This document shows, one piece after another, positions 41,613 through 49,060 of a stretch of 64,000 nt of DNA. Every line of letters begins with the position of its first letter. Within the stretch, counting starts at the first letter, position 1. Source of the DNA: Plenodomus lindquistii (taxonomy: Eukaryota; Ascomycota; Dothideomycetes; Pleosporales; Leptosphaeriaceae); NCBI GenBank assembly GCA_025504975.1, contig JANUWI010000005.1:1550001-1614000 (forward strand), read 5' to 3'. The notes under the pieces are model-generated. The model did no database searches and was not told the DNA's origin. It saw only the letters and a program-made list of their open reading frames with translations. A program made the position numbers and the translations under genes.

Positions 41613-41617
41613 TTAGG
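41613..41617. repeat. Target-site duplication TTAGG (left)
   Basis: TTAGG directly precedes the LTR start TGTCAG and is repeated at 46807-46811 directly after the other LTR. Five bases is the usual copia target duplication. Confidence 0.93.
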
Positions 41618-41804
41618 TGTCAGATGCACGGTACTATTGAAAGTGCACGAATATTGATGAATTTGATGAGGGTTGAGATCATTGATTGTGTCTTCTCCGA
41701 GCGTTGCTCAGGAGGCTAGTTTTGTCGCGTCGGCTACAGGGTGCGCTAGCGCACCCTGTGCCCCGCTTATCTACTGGCTCTAGAATAACTCCGTCAATCT
41801 GACA
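41618..41804 (-). repeat. copia 3' LTR (left end)
   Basis: 187 bp, TGTCAGAT...ATCTGACA. It contains a 22-bp perfect palindrome at 41737-41758 centred on GCGCTAGCGC. Position 41736 is A, where the other LTR has G. The change is TpG to TpA (CpA to TpA on the other strand), the RIP-type transition. Confidence 0.97.
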
Positions 41805-41814
41805 CACCCCCTTC
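41805..41814 (-). other. Polypurine tract of the copia element
   Basis: Read on the minus strand, GAAGGGGGTG directly abuts the 3' LTR. This is the expected position and composition of the primer for plus-strand DNA synthesis. Confidence 0.8.
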
Positions 41815-41848
41815 AGCCTGGAAGCTATTGCTGGCTGAAACCTTTCTC

Positions 41849-44800
41849 CTAAGGAGTTATTGAGAGGTGGTCTAGTTGCTGTTGGATTTCCTCAATCGGA
41901 GTCTCGTTCGTTGGCGTTGAGAGCGTCTCAGCTTTGATAAGTCCGAGTTGATGGAGGAACCTTCCCCAGGATCCCTTCGGCAGGGCCTTTGTGAGGCCGT
42001 CTGCGATCATTTCTGATGACTGTACGTACGGTACGTTTATCCGTTGTTGTTGTACTTCCTGCCGTAGCCAGTGGTTGTGGATATCAACGTGTCGGAGCTT
42101 GGTTTGGAGCTTTGAGACCTCCGCGGTGAGTAGTCGGATGGTCTGTTGATTGTCGCATTCAATGATAATAGGTCCTGGCTCAATCTTGACGTGGAGCTCC
42201 TGAAGGAGCCTCGAGATAAAGAGAGCTTCCTTGGCGACTTGGGACAGAGCGAGGAGTTCGGCTTCGGTGGTCGACGTGGTTACCGTGTCCTGCTTGTTTG
42301 CTTTCCAGGCGATAAGCCCGTTGTATAGCTTAATTGCGTAGCCCTGTGAGCTTTTCCTATCTCGTGTGTTGTCAGCAAAGGAGGCGTCGCTTGCGACTTG
42401 AAGGCGTGAGCCACCCCCGAGTTGCAACACGGTTGATTTGGTGTCCTGAAGATACATCAAGACTCGGTCTGCAGCTTTGTGATGTTCATGGCTGGGATTG
42501 GTAAGATGCCTTGCTAGTCGTGACGTAGCAAATGAGATGTCTGGTCGCGTGGTGACTGCGGCGAAGAGAAGTGATCCAATCTTTCGTTGATATTTGTTGA
42601 CGTCCGCGTGGCTCGCTAGTCCGTCGCTTGGCAATAGCTCAATGGCTGCCATCGGAGTGTCGTGTGCTACTCCTCGATCGTCGATCAGTCGACTGATCTT
42701 GTCGCAGTAGGAGGCCTGGGAGAGTTGGATCCGGCGCGAGGCTCGGTCACGGATTATCTCCATCCCGAGGAACCATTGTAAGTCGTGTCCTCCGGTAATC
42801 GTGTACTGCTTCTTCAGCTGCTCCGTTACTCCGGTAGCCTGCTGATCCTGCCCTGTTGGATAAGCCATGATGATATCATCAACGTAAAAGAAGATAATGA
42901 TACTGCCCTTAATAAGGCAGCACGGCTCATGTGGTATAGCTTCAAAGCCGAGCCTCTGCAGGGTTGCTGTGAACTCCTTCTGCCAGAGCAGTGGTGAGAT
43001 CCTAAGGCCATATAATGCCTTGTTGACTTGTAGGATCGTGCCGGCCTTCTGATGGCCCTTCGGCATACGCATGTAGACAACTCGGTCCATCGCTGCGTGT
43101 ACGAACGCGTTCGTAACGTCGAATTGCTTGAGCTCTAGTTCGTGCTGGGCTGCGATTGCCATCAACATTCTGAACGAGCGGCTAGCTAGTGTGGCTGCGT
43201 AGGTGTCTTGAGAGGTAATGTTTCTCTGTTGATCTCCTCGGACCACTAGTCGCGCCTTGCATTTGAGGAGGTTGTGGTCTTTATCCAGCTTGTACGTGTA
43301 GACCCACATGCAGTCAAGGATCTGTTGTCCCGTTGACTTAGCCGTTCTGATTGGAACTTCAGTCCATGAACCCATCTGAGCATGGCTCAAAAGATGGTCA
43401 AGTTCAGCTTGTTTAAACTCGGCGCCTAGTGGATGATCCTCAAGCTTGCTTTTGTACGTGGGAGGAGGCGGTAGCTGGCTGCGATGGGGTCTCGAGCCGG
43501 TGGCAAGCATCCTTCTCAATCGGGCTTTGTCAATGGCTTCTCCTCCGGTCGTCCCTATGTTGCCTGCTTGGGTTCCTGCGGTAAACGCTGCTGCCCATGG
43601 GATTGTACGGGATGACACCGATTGTTCCTCAGGGTGTGTCCCTGCCATGAATTGTGCAAGGAGAGCCGCTGGTGGCGGCGTCGGCGGTGGAGAGGGGTAA
43701 TGATCCCTAATCTTCCTACCGTTGTAGTATCCCGGCGGATCTGCTTCAGGATGTGGCTCTGAGGCCTCTTCAAGAGCATCGTCCTCGTGGAAGGATTCAG
43801 TTTCCGGTTCGTGTGCTGGTGAAGGGAGCTCCATGGTCCTCACAAGCGTGGCGATTTCTCTTAGTGTGCTGTGCATGAGGTTGTCCATCAGGTCTTCTAC
43901 CTTCCCATCAAAAGTTGTTTGTTCGTCAAAGGTGACGTCCCTAGTGCTAATGACCTTGGCCAGGGATGGGATCCATATCCTGTAGATGTTGGTAGATCGA
44001 TATCCTACTAGGTATCCTACCCAGGCTTTTGGATCAAGGCGTTGCAAGCGTCCTTTTCCGCGATACGTGTCGTCGGTCATGGCGAACGCTTTGCAGCCGT
44101 ATGCTCTAAGGTGAGCAAGGTTTGGTTTTCGTATCGACGTGACTATGCCGTTGCTAAAGGCCACGCGAGTGAAGAAGATCTCGTATGGAGTCTTCCAGTT
44201 GTTTGCGTAGTTAGGCGATCGGTTGTATAGGTAGACGGCGGCTCGCGTTATCTCCGGCCAGAGCTCCCATGAGAGATTGGCGTCGAGTCGCATTGCGCGC
44301 GCTTTCTCCTTGTTTACACCCCCTGAGCGTTCGGCGCCTCCGTTCTGTGCTTGTGTATCCGGGGCCGAGGGCTCAATAACAATGCCTTGCGATGAAAGGT
44401 AGCGCTGTACCTCTGGCTTGACCGTTGTGATTTCGTTGTCCGCTTCGATGATCTTTACGGGGATGTTGAAATGGTTCTTGAGAAATAGAATGAAGTTAGA
44501 GAATGCTTTGATGATGGACTTTGCGGTCCTGTTGTCGGTGAAGTAATAGTCCCATTGCATTCCTGAGCATCTGTCGGTGATGAGCATCTGGCTCCTTTCT
44601 TTGGTGATGCTTTGGTGTTCGTATGAATGGAAATCGATGGCCAGTCTCTCTCCTGGTCCTTCGTAATCTGTATTTCGTGGGGCCCGTCTGATTTGACGCC
44701 GGGCCTTGGCTCGTCCACAGGAGTTGCACTCTACTGTAGTAATGCCTTTCACTCGCACCCCCTCAGCTTGCTGCATGAGGTGCTCCACGGTTGCTGGACC

Positions 44801-45373
44801 GGGATGCCCAAGTCTCTTGTGCCATACGAGTGCTGGGGCTATCTGAGCTCGTCTCGGTGTACGCGACGTTGCTTTGTGTGTGTGGTAAGCCGCAGGTGCC
44901 AATGTGTGGTGCTCGATTACCCATTGGCCGTACAGCTCCTGCAGGCTTCCAATGATTGTGCTGTCCGACGCTCGTAGCGTTGTTGGATCGGTTCTGGTGT
45001 CCCACCATATTCCTTGTTGTCGGAGTAATCGGAAGGATACAAGATTACAGAGGAAGTCAGGACAGACGGCTACGTCATGGAGCGTTATTATCGTCGTTCG
45101 CTGATCGTGCCTGAGGGGCAGCCGGATGGAGCCGTACCCCCTGATCCAGACTTGTGTGTTACCGGCCCATATATAGTCTGAGGGTCCGGGTGCGCGATAG
45201 TCATATATGCGTTGGGGATCGTTCGTAATATGGCATGTCGTGCCTGAATCCAGAATGTATGAATTTCGGAGCGGATAATCACTTGTTGTGGCAGCGAAGC
45301 CTGCCTCTGTATTGGACGTTGCCAGGAACCGATCCTCGGAACCTCCAACTTGCGTGATTTGACGACCATATAG
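41849..45373 (-). CDS. copia Pol polyprotein (protease-integrase-RT-RNase H), by UGA readthrough
   Basis: Open from the codon after the Gag stop (CTA at 45371-45373) to the stop at 41849, 1,174 residues in the Gag frame. In order: an aspartic protease with YILDSGTTCHIT; an integrase zinc finger, HKRLGH then CNSC; the integrase core with Asp in LAIDFHSYE, Asp in IIEADNEI and Glu in NGGAERSGG; the copia-type reverse transcriptase with KALYGLRISPLLWQ and the catalytic FFYVDDIIM; and RNase H with VASDASFADN, STTEAELLAL and ECDNQQT. Protease upstream of integrase and integrase before RT marks Ty1/copia. Every catalytic residue I can check is present. No in-frame ATG is apparent at the start of this region, which supports expression as a Gag-Pol fusion. 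Confidence 0.93.
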   Translation of the reverse strand, partial: LYGRQITQVGGSEDRFLATSNTEAGFAATTSDYPLRNSYILDSGTTCHITNDPQRIYDYRAPGPSDYIWAGNTQVWIRGYGSIRLPLRHDQRTTIITLHDVAVCPDFLCNLVSFRLLRQQGIWWDTRTDPTTLRASDSTIIGSLQELYGQWVIEHHTLAPAAYHTHKATSRTPRRAQIAPALVWHKRLGHPGPATVEHLMQQAEGVRVKGITTVECNSCGRAKARRQIRRAPRNTDYEGPGERLAIDFHSYEHQSITKERSQMLITDRCSGMQWDYYFTDNRTAKSIIKAFSNFILFLKNHFNIPVKIIEADNEITTVKPEVQRYLSSQGIVIEPSAPDTQAQNGGAERSGGVNKEKARAMRLDANLSWELWPEITRAAVYLYNRSPNYANNWKTPYEIFFTRVAFSNGIVTSIRKPNLAHLRAYGCKAFAMTDDTYRGKGRLQRLDPKAWVGYLVGYRSTNIYRIWIPSLAKVISTRDVTFDEQTTFDGKVEDLMDNLMHSTLREIATLVRTMELPSPAHEPETESFHEDDALEEASEPHPEADPPGYYNGRKIRDHYPSPPPTPPPAALLAQFMAGTHPEEQSVSSRTIPWAAAFTAGTQAGNIGTTGGEAIDKARLRRMLATGSRPHRSQLPPPPTYKSKLEDHPLGAEFKQAELDHLLSHAQMGSWTEVPIRTAKSTGQQILDCMWVYTYKLDKDHNLLKCKARLVVRGDQQRNITSQDTYAATLASRSFRMLMAIAAQHELELKQFDVTNAFVHAAMDRVVYMRMPKGHQKAGTILQVNKALYGLRISPLLWQKEFTATLQRLGFEAIPHEPCCLIKGSIIIFFYVDDIIMAYPTGQDQQATGVTEQLKKQYTITGGHDLQWFLGMEIIRDRASRRIQLSQASYCDKISRLIDDRGVAHDTPMAAIELLPSDGLASHADVNKYQRKIGSLLFAAVTTRPDISFATSRLARHLTNPSHEHHKAADRVLMYLQDTKSTVLQLGGGSRLQVASDASFADNTRDRKSSQGYAIKLYNGLIAWKANKQDTVTTSTTEAELLALSQVAKEALFISRLLQELHVKIEPGPIIIECDNQQTIRLLTAEVSKLQTKLRHVDIHNHWLRQEVQQQRINVPYVQSSEMIADGLTKALPKGSWGRFLHQLGLIKAETLSTPTNETPIEEIQQQLDHLSITP

Positions 45374-46564
45374 TCATTCTATTTCCGGAGTTGGGGTATG
45401 GGACTGCTTGATAGTTGGCGTCCTTGTGCGGGGTCGGCTCTGTGAGCGGATTAGCCCTTGTAGTTCTGGGTCTTGTTCCTTCTTGAATTTGACGAGCTCC
45501 TTTACGGACTCGTTTGGTTTCCACCAGCCGGGTGCTTTCTCCTCATGGAGGTAGTAGCAGTCCTTCAAGGCATGGCGTTGTCCACATGCTAAGCATTTTG
45601 TGGAGGAGTATGAGCCTTCTGGAGGTCTCTCGGCTTGTCGCTTTCGATCGTTGCCGCGTTGATTACGGGGTCTTCCCCGGCGAGATGGCGCGTTGTTCAC
45701 AGTAGAGGCGTCCCTTGTACTGTCCTGATGGGCTTCGCCCTCAGCGGTGTCATGTGAAGCCTCGTCATGAGCTGCAATGAAACTTGCTTTGCTCTTCCCT
45801 GTTTTCAGGGGATGGTTATTCATCATGTACTCCCGATAGCGTTTCATCATCTCTTTGCGGTTCATTCCGGGTTGGTATCGTCCAGAGTCCTGGAAGGTGG
45901 TTGCCCACACATTTGCCACCTTGTTAACCGATGTGAGGAAATCTTTTGTTACTGCATTGATCTGCAGTACTTCCGGTACGTTGTATGCCTCTGCTTCAGT
46001 TGCGGCTTGGTCGTATTCTGCGAGCCAGCTATCCCAGTGCGCGGAGGTTCTCATTGGCTTCAATGCCTGAAGGTATCGTTCGCGGGCTCGCTCTTGTTCA
46101 AGTTGTTCGTCAATCCCAATCGTCGCTTCGAGGCTTATGAGCCATTTTCGGAGGGATTGGTCGGGTAGGCACCAGGTTCGGAGCAGATGCGGTGTTACTG
46201 TTGATTGGATGAACGCTACGATGTGCTGAAGGCTGGATTGCTCTTTCTCGTAGTCATGTCGGTCGTTCTTGTATTGTTCGAGGAGGATTTTGTGATACTC
46301 GAGGTCATCCCGGAAAGCCTTCTGGCCTGCTGTGGAGAGATCGGTGATCCTTCTTGGGCTTGTGTTACTTGCATTGGCTGGCGCGTAATCAGCAATCACC
46401 GGGGCTCTTTCTGCTACCGGTTTAACTGTTGGCCGGGTAGTAGACTTAGGATTGATCTTGTCCCAGATGTTATGTGCGATGCAGCGCGCTTTGAGCTGCG
46501 TCATCCATGTTGTGTAGTCTGTGTGATCCCGTAGGATAGCTGTTGGATCACGCATTGTCGTCAT
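45374..46564 (-). CDS. copia Gag protein
   Basis: A 396-residue Gag (capsid/nucleocapsid) precursor that packages element RNA in virus-like particles. The N-terminal part (about residues 1-230) is the helical copia-type Gag domain. A basic Arg/Lys-rich stretch follows, then one zinc knuckle, CLACGQRHALKDC (C-x2-C-x3-H-x4-C), near residue 325. The tail is rich in Thr, Pro and Arg. The start is the first ATG inside the 5' LTR, 56 bp from the LTR edge. It ends in TGA, and the next codon, CTA, continues in the same frame into protease and the rest of pol. Gag would therefore be the main product, with Gag-Pol made by reading through the stop. Confidence 0.92.
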   Translation of the reverse strand: MTTMRDPTAILRDHTDYTTWMTQLKARCIAHNIWDKINPKSTTRPTVKPVAERAPVIADYAPANASNTSPRRITDLSTAGQKAFRDDLEYHKILLEQYKNDRHDYEKEQSSLQHIVAFIQSTVTPHLLRTWCLPDQSLRKWLISLEATIGIDEQLEQERARERYLQALKPMRTSAHWDSWLAEYDQAATEAEAYNVPEVLQINAVTKDFLTSVNKVANVWATTFQDSGRYQPGMNRKEMMKRYREYMMNNHPLKTGKSKASFIAAHDEASHDTAEGEAHQDSTRDASTVNNAPSRRGRPRNQRGNDRKRQAERPPEGSYSSTKCLACGQRHALKDCYYLHEEKAPGWWKPNESVKELVKFKKEQDPELQGLIRSQSRPRTRTPTIKQSHTPTPEIE

Positions 46565-46606
46565 GTTGGATAGACGTGTTGGGGTGGCCTGAGCGGTAGT
46601 CGGCAG

Positions 46607-46619
46607 TGAGACTCTTAAT
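46607..46619 (-). other. Primer-binding site, half tRNA-Lys(CUU)
   Basis: The 13 bases touching the 5' LTR read TGAGACTCTTAAT on the plus strand. That equals the 5' anticodon stem, the CTCTTAA loop and the next base of a typical eukaryotic tRNA-Lys(CUU), recalled from general tRNA sequence knowledge. The primer would thus be a tRNA 5' half ending just past the anticodon, as in Drosophila copia, which uses the first 39 nt of initiator tRNA-Met. Here the tRNA would be Lys. Confidence 0.7.
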
Positions 46620-46806
46620 TGTCAGATGCACGGTACTATTGAAAGTGCACGAATATTGATGAATTTGATGAGGGTTGAGATCATTGATTGTGTCTTCTCC
46701 GAGCGTTGCTCAGGAGGCTAGTTTTGTCGCGTCGGCTGCAGGGTGCGCTAGCGCACCCTGTGCCCCGCTTATCTACTGGCTCTAGAATAACTCCGTCAAT
46801 CTGACA
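46620..46806 (-). repeat. copia 5' LTR (right end)
   Basis: 187 bp, identical to 41618-41804 except for G at 46738. As the upstream LTR of the minus-strand element it should carry the promoter for the genomic RNA. The same 22-bp palindrome is at 46739-46760. Confidence 0.97.
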
Positions 46807-46811
46807 TTAGG
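46807..46811. repeat. Target-site duplication TTAGG (right)
   Basis: Matches 41613-41617. Together they show a simple insertion with no later recombination between elements. Confidence 0.93.
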
Positions 46812-46941
46812 TTTACTAGTAGAAATATAATAAAATATATACTTTAATATTATTAATTTATTATTTTAGTAAGCATTTTAGTAAGGTAGCAGAAGCTAAG
46901 CTATTTTGCGTTGTAGGTAATTTTGCTAGCCGCGTGTATAG
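46812..46941. other. Right remnant of the AT block
   Basis: About 130 bp of TA-rich, CpA-poor DNA between the copia target duplication and the stop codon of the next gene. The first ~20 bp look like the end of relic E. G+C rises from about 46950 on, so the edge of RIP lies at or inside the 3' end of the neighbouring gene. Confidence 0.75.
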
Positions 46942-48055
46942 CTACCTTAGCTTACTATTACTACTATCTTCGCTATACAACGAACCATGTGGCCAAACAC
47001 ATAATCCACTACAATCTGCTCCACCATTTACAGGATCGCAATCGTCACGTGGGTCGTCATGACACACCTGACCTGCTTCCTCGCACAGGAACCCACCAAA
47101 GCCTCCGCACATGGTATCCTTCACGCAGATACCCAGCCCATCGCACGCAGGTCCGCAGCCAGGCGTGTACGGATCCGCAATACATGTCTCTCCAATGGCG
47201 CAAGACAGTGTACTTGCCAGTCCCCCTCCACAGACCTTGTGGGTATTGACAGGCTGCGGAGGTACTGTCGCTGTGGGCGTAGGTCTTCCTGTCGTGACGG
47301 TGTAGATAGTTTGAGGCGGGCATTCCTTTGCGCGGTCAGGACTGACTATGCCGAACTCTCTTTGGCAATATTGCGGCGTACCTGGAATTCTGGTCTCTTG
47401 CCACCACATTTCTGGTGGCACCTCTGTGCTGCAGCATTTGCACACCAGCATGAATCGGGCCACATTTGAATGCACATGGTCTCCTCGCATGTGCACTTTG
47501 AAGTTGAGTTTAGCAGCGGGTCTGGAATTGGGGTAGGTTCTGGCTTCGCTGCACGATCGTCGTCGTCGATTGCAGAACACGATTGAAGTCTTGGTTCAGG
47601 ACCGCCGCACTTGCTGTGACAACGCTTTGCTGCCTCATTGGCACAAAGACATGAGCCCGGCCAATCTTGAGCGCATACCACGTCCTCACATGCACAAGGT
47701 ACTGGTGTGGGAGGCGTGTGGGGGGCTGGAGGTAATACTGGGCGGCAAGGCTTTGCTGTCTAGTCAACACTTGTGATGACCCCAAACTCCTGCCTGCTTC
47801 AACTTACGGTGATGGTGGGAATGTAATCTGGACAGGTTTCTGCGCACTTTCGCTCCCGGCTATTGAGGCATCTGCACAATGCCTAAAAACTTTCAGCACT
47901 GCTCCAGCGACATTGTGTCGGGATCTGAGCGGAGAACTCACCATGGGATCATCCGCCCGACATTTTACCTGAGGGCACAGACACGAGTCATCCTGCAAGG
48001 CTTGGGCCAGCCCAAGCGTTGCCAGCAAGGAGATTAAGAGGAAGAGAAGCTTCAT
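46942..48055 (-). CDS. Secreted modular cysteine-rich protein, function unknown
   Basis: Four exons: 48055-47942, 47882-47808, 47759-47382, 47325-46942, giving 316 residues. Residues 1-19 form a clear signal peptide (MKLLFLLISLLATLGLAQA). Three repeats follow with spacing C-x-C-x4-C-x7/8-C-x-C-x7-C-x3-C plus one more Cys (starting near residues 25, 85 and 152), joined by Pro-rich linkers. Then come two six-Cys units (221-257 and 262-299), the second with CHDDPRDDC and NGGADC. The last two kinds of unit recur in unnamed fungal secreted proteins. Intron 3 has branch CTGAC and an AAG acceptor. The intron 2 acceptor is ambiguous (TAG at 47760 or AAG at 47751, both in phase). An in-frame ATG at 48079 is possible but precedes the signal peptide. 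It is probably extracellular; an effector or wall-associated role is only inferred from secretion, Cys content and position beside the AT block. Confidence 0.8.
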
Positions 48056-49060
48056 CGAGGGGCTGGGCTGACGTCGCATGAACTTGTCAGGGAAGTGGCA
48101 GGATGGTGAGTCGTTTCGTCACTTCTGACCGAACGTGAAGTCTTATACATCGTGCCAAGTTTGCGATCACCTCTACGCATGAAGAGTGGAAGAGTCAGTA
48201 CACGCACAGCTGTTAGCTTAGTCGCACAGACCGAAGTCTAGCAACTAACTGTATCTTCATGGAGTTAATTTCTATAGATTGCTGCTTGACAAGGTCACTG
48301 CGCACAGGCGCGATTCGCAACATTCCTCGCGGGGATTCAATGCATTGGGGTTCTCGTCATACGAGCTGAAAGTGAGGAATGAATCCAAGTTCAGCGGCAG
48401 TTGAATATTTGGGTCTCAAATTACTCCACAAGTTACACTGTGTCAGAACTTCATCTGATACTATGAGTGCTGCTTCTAGGTGTGTTAGCTAATGCCCACT
48501 TTGACATGATGAGCCACAAACAGCTGTACCAGTGATCAGCAAGAGTATCGGTGCAAAGGCCACTGTGATAGGCTGATCTGAAGCAAGTAGTTCTCCTCCC
48601 TTGCCTAAGCGGGTTCCTCTCAGCGTTAGCGCGCGGGAGGGTGCTATGAAATGCTATGCAAAGACCGTGGAAACACCAGCTCACACTTACAGGAGTAAGC
48701 TCTTCAGTCTTGTGCGCAGCCATTGTTTATGTGTCCACACACTCCCAGAAACCCTGTACCGTGCGCAGATTTACCTATGCGAGCTTAAAGGCGGTCGTTA
48801 GTCATGGCTGACCGTGGTCAGCAAGAGATCAACATGTGGGCAAAACATTCGTCTTCGCTTTGATAAGAAGAAGAGCTGTCAAGTAAGCACCTTGATCCAA
48901 CGTCTATTCATCATCAGCAAAGCACTCAAACTACAAATGTCTAGCGATAAGGTGACTATAGCCACATGCAAATCAGCTTATCTCATATAAACGCCGTATG
49001 TAAAAAACTGACCCGGGGTATCCTACGCTCTGCATAATGTCGACCAAACGTTGATGATTA
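48056..49060. other. Intergenic, promoter side of the Cys-rich gene
   Basis: About 1 kb of normal composition between the start of the Cys-rich gene and the 3' end of the RING gene, both on the minus strand. It must hold the promoter of the former and the 3' UTR of the latter. I see no further gene, tRNA or repeat. Short open frames here lack introns, domains or any recognisable protein. Confidence 0.6.

Larger units (their letters stand above)
1..41617. other. A+T-rich, RIP-degenerated transposon block
   Basis: The block has very low G+C: two lines counted by eye gave 30% (1-60) and 15% (961-1020). It holds no open frame of 60 codons or more on either strand. CpA and TpG are nearly missing and TpA dominates, while CpG survives in many places (for example around 9110-9140). 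That is the pattern left by repeat-induced point mutation, a pre-meiotic process of filamentous ascomycetes that changes CpA to TpA in duplicated DNA. The repeats that can still be recognised are listed separately. In 1-1144, 1319-7434, 32884-35516, 37365-37858 and 38034-38961 I see only degenerate sequence of the same kind, with no gene, RNA or recognisable element. The block ends abruptly at the copia element and resumes for about 135 bp to its right. Confidence 0.93.
41281..41617 (+). mobile_element. Relic transposon E, diverged 3' part, split by copia
   Basis: This stretch aligns, with more divergence and indels, to the last ~300 bp of copy B. Shared landmarks are AAAATATATTAGATAATTAT, a run ending in TAATAGCTTTTAAAT, and TATAGTATTTCTAATACTAA in place of the subterminal TATAGTATTTATAATACTAA. 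The copia element at 41618 interrupts its terminal repeat. The last ~20 bp appear to be at 46812-46830 (TTTACTAGTAGAAATATAA). It is an older copy than A, B and C. How much of 40807-41280 also belongs to it is uncertain. Confidence 0.6.
41618..46806 (-). mobile_element. Intact Ty1/copia LTR retrotransposon
   Basis: A complete 5,189-bp element in minus orientation. Its two 187-bp LTRs start TGTCAGAT and end ATCTGACA, an 8-bp terminal inversion. They differ at one base (A at 41736, G at 46738). A 5-bp target duplication TTAGG sits at 41613-41617 and 46807-46811. Inside are a tRNA-half primer site, gag, pol in copia order (protease, integrase, reverse transcriptase, RNase H) and a purine tract. 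Apart from the single gag/pol UGA there is no stop in 1,571 codons. Its normal base composition, against the RIPped DNA on both sides, shows recent arrival. It looks capable of transposition, which is an inference. Confidence 0.96.

Noticed and set aside
1..41617. AT-rich block as mitochondrial DNA
   Set aside because: No tRNA, rRNA or open mitochondrial gene is seen. CpA depletion and nested transposons fit RIPped nuclear DNA.
1..41617. CRISPR-like arrays or bacterial systems
   Set aside because: No regularly spaced repeats with unique spacers were seen, and the gene structure is fungal.
41613..41620. TTAGG next to the copia element as telomeric repeat
   Set aside because: A single TTAGG on each side of the element is its target duplication. 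There is no tandem TTAGGG array.
42146..45104. Plus-strand open frames across the copia element
   Set aside because: They are shadows opposite the intact gag and pol frame and carry no known domains.
45088..45524. Separate short minus-strand frames over the gag/pol junction
   Set aside because: They are out of the gag-pol frame. The protease lies in the continuous frame following the UGA.
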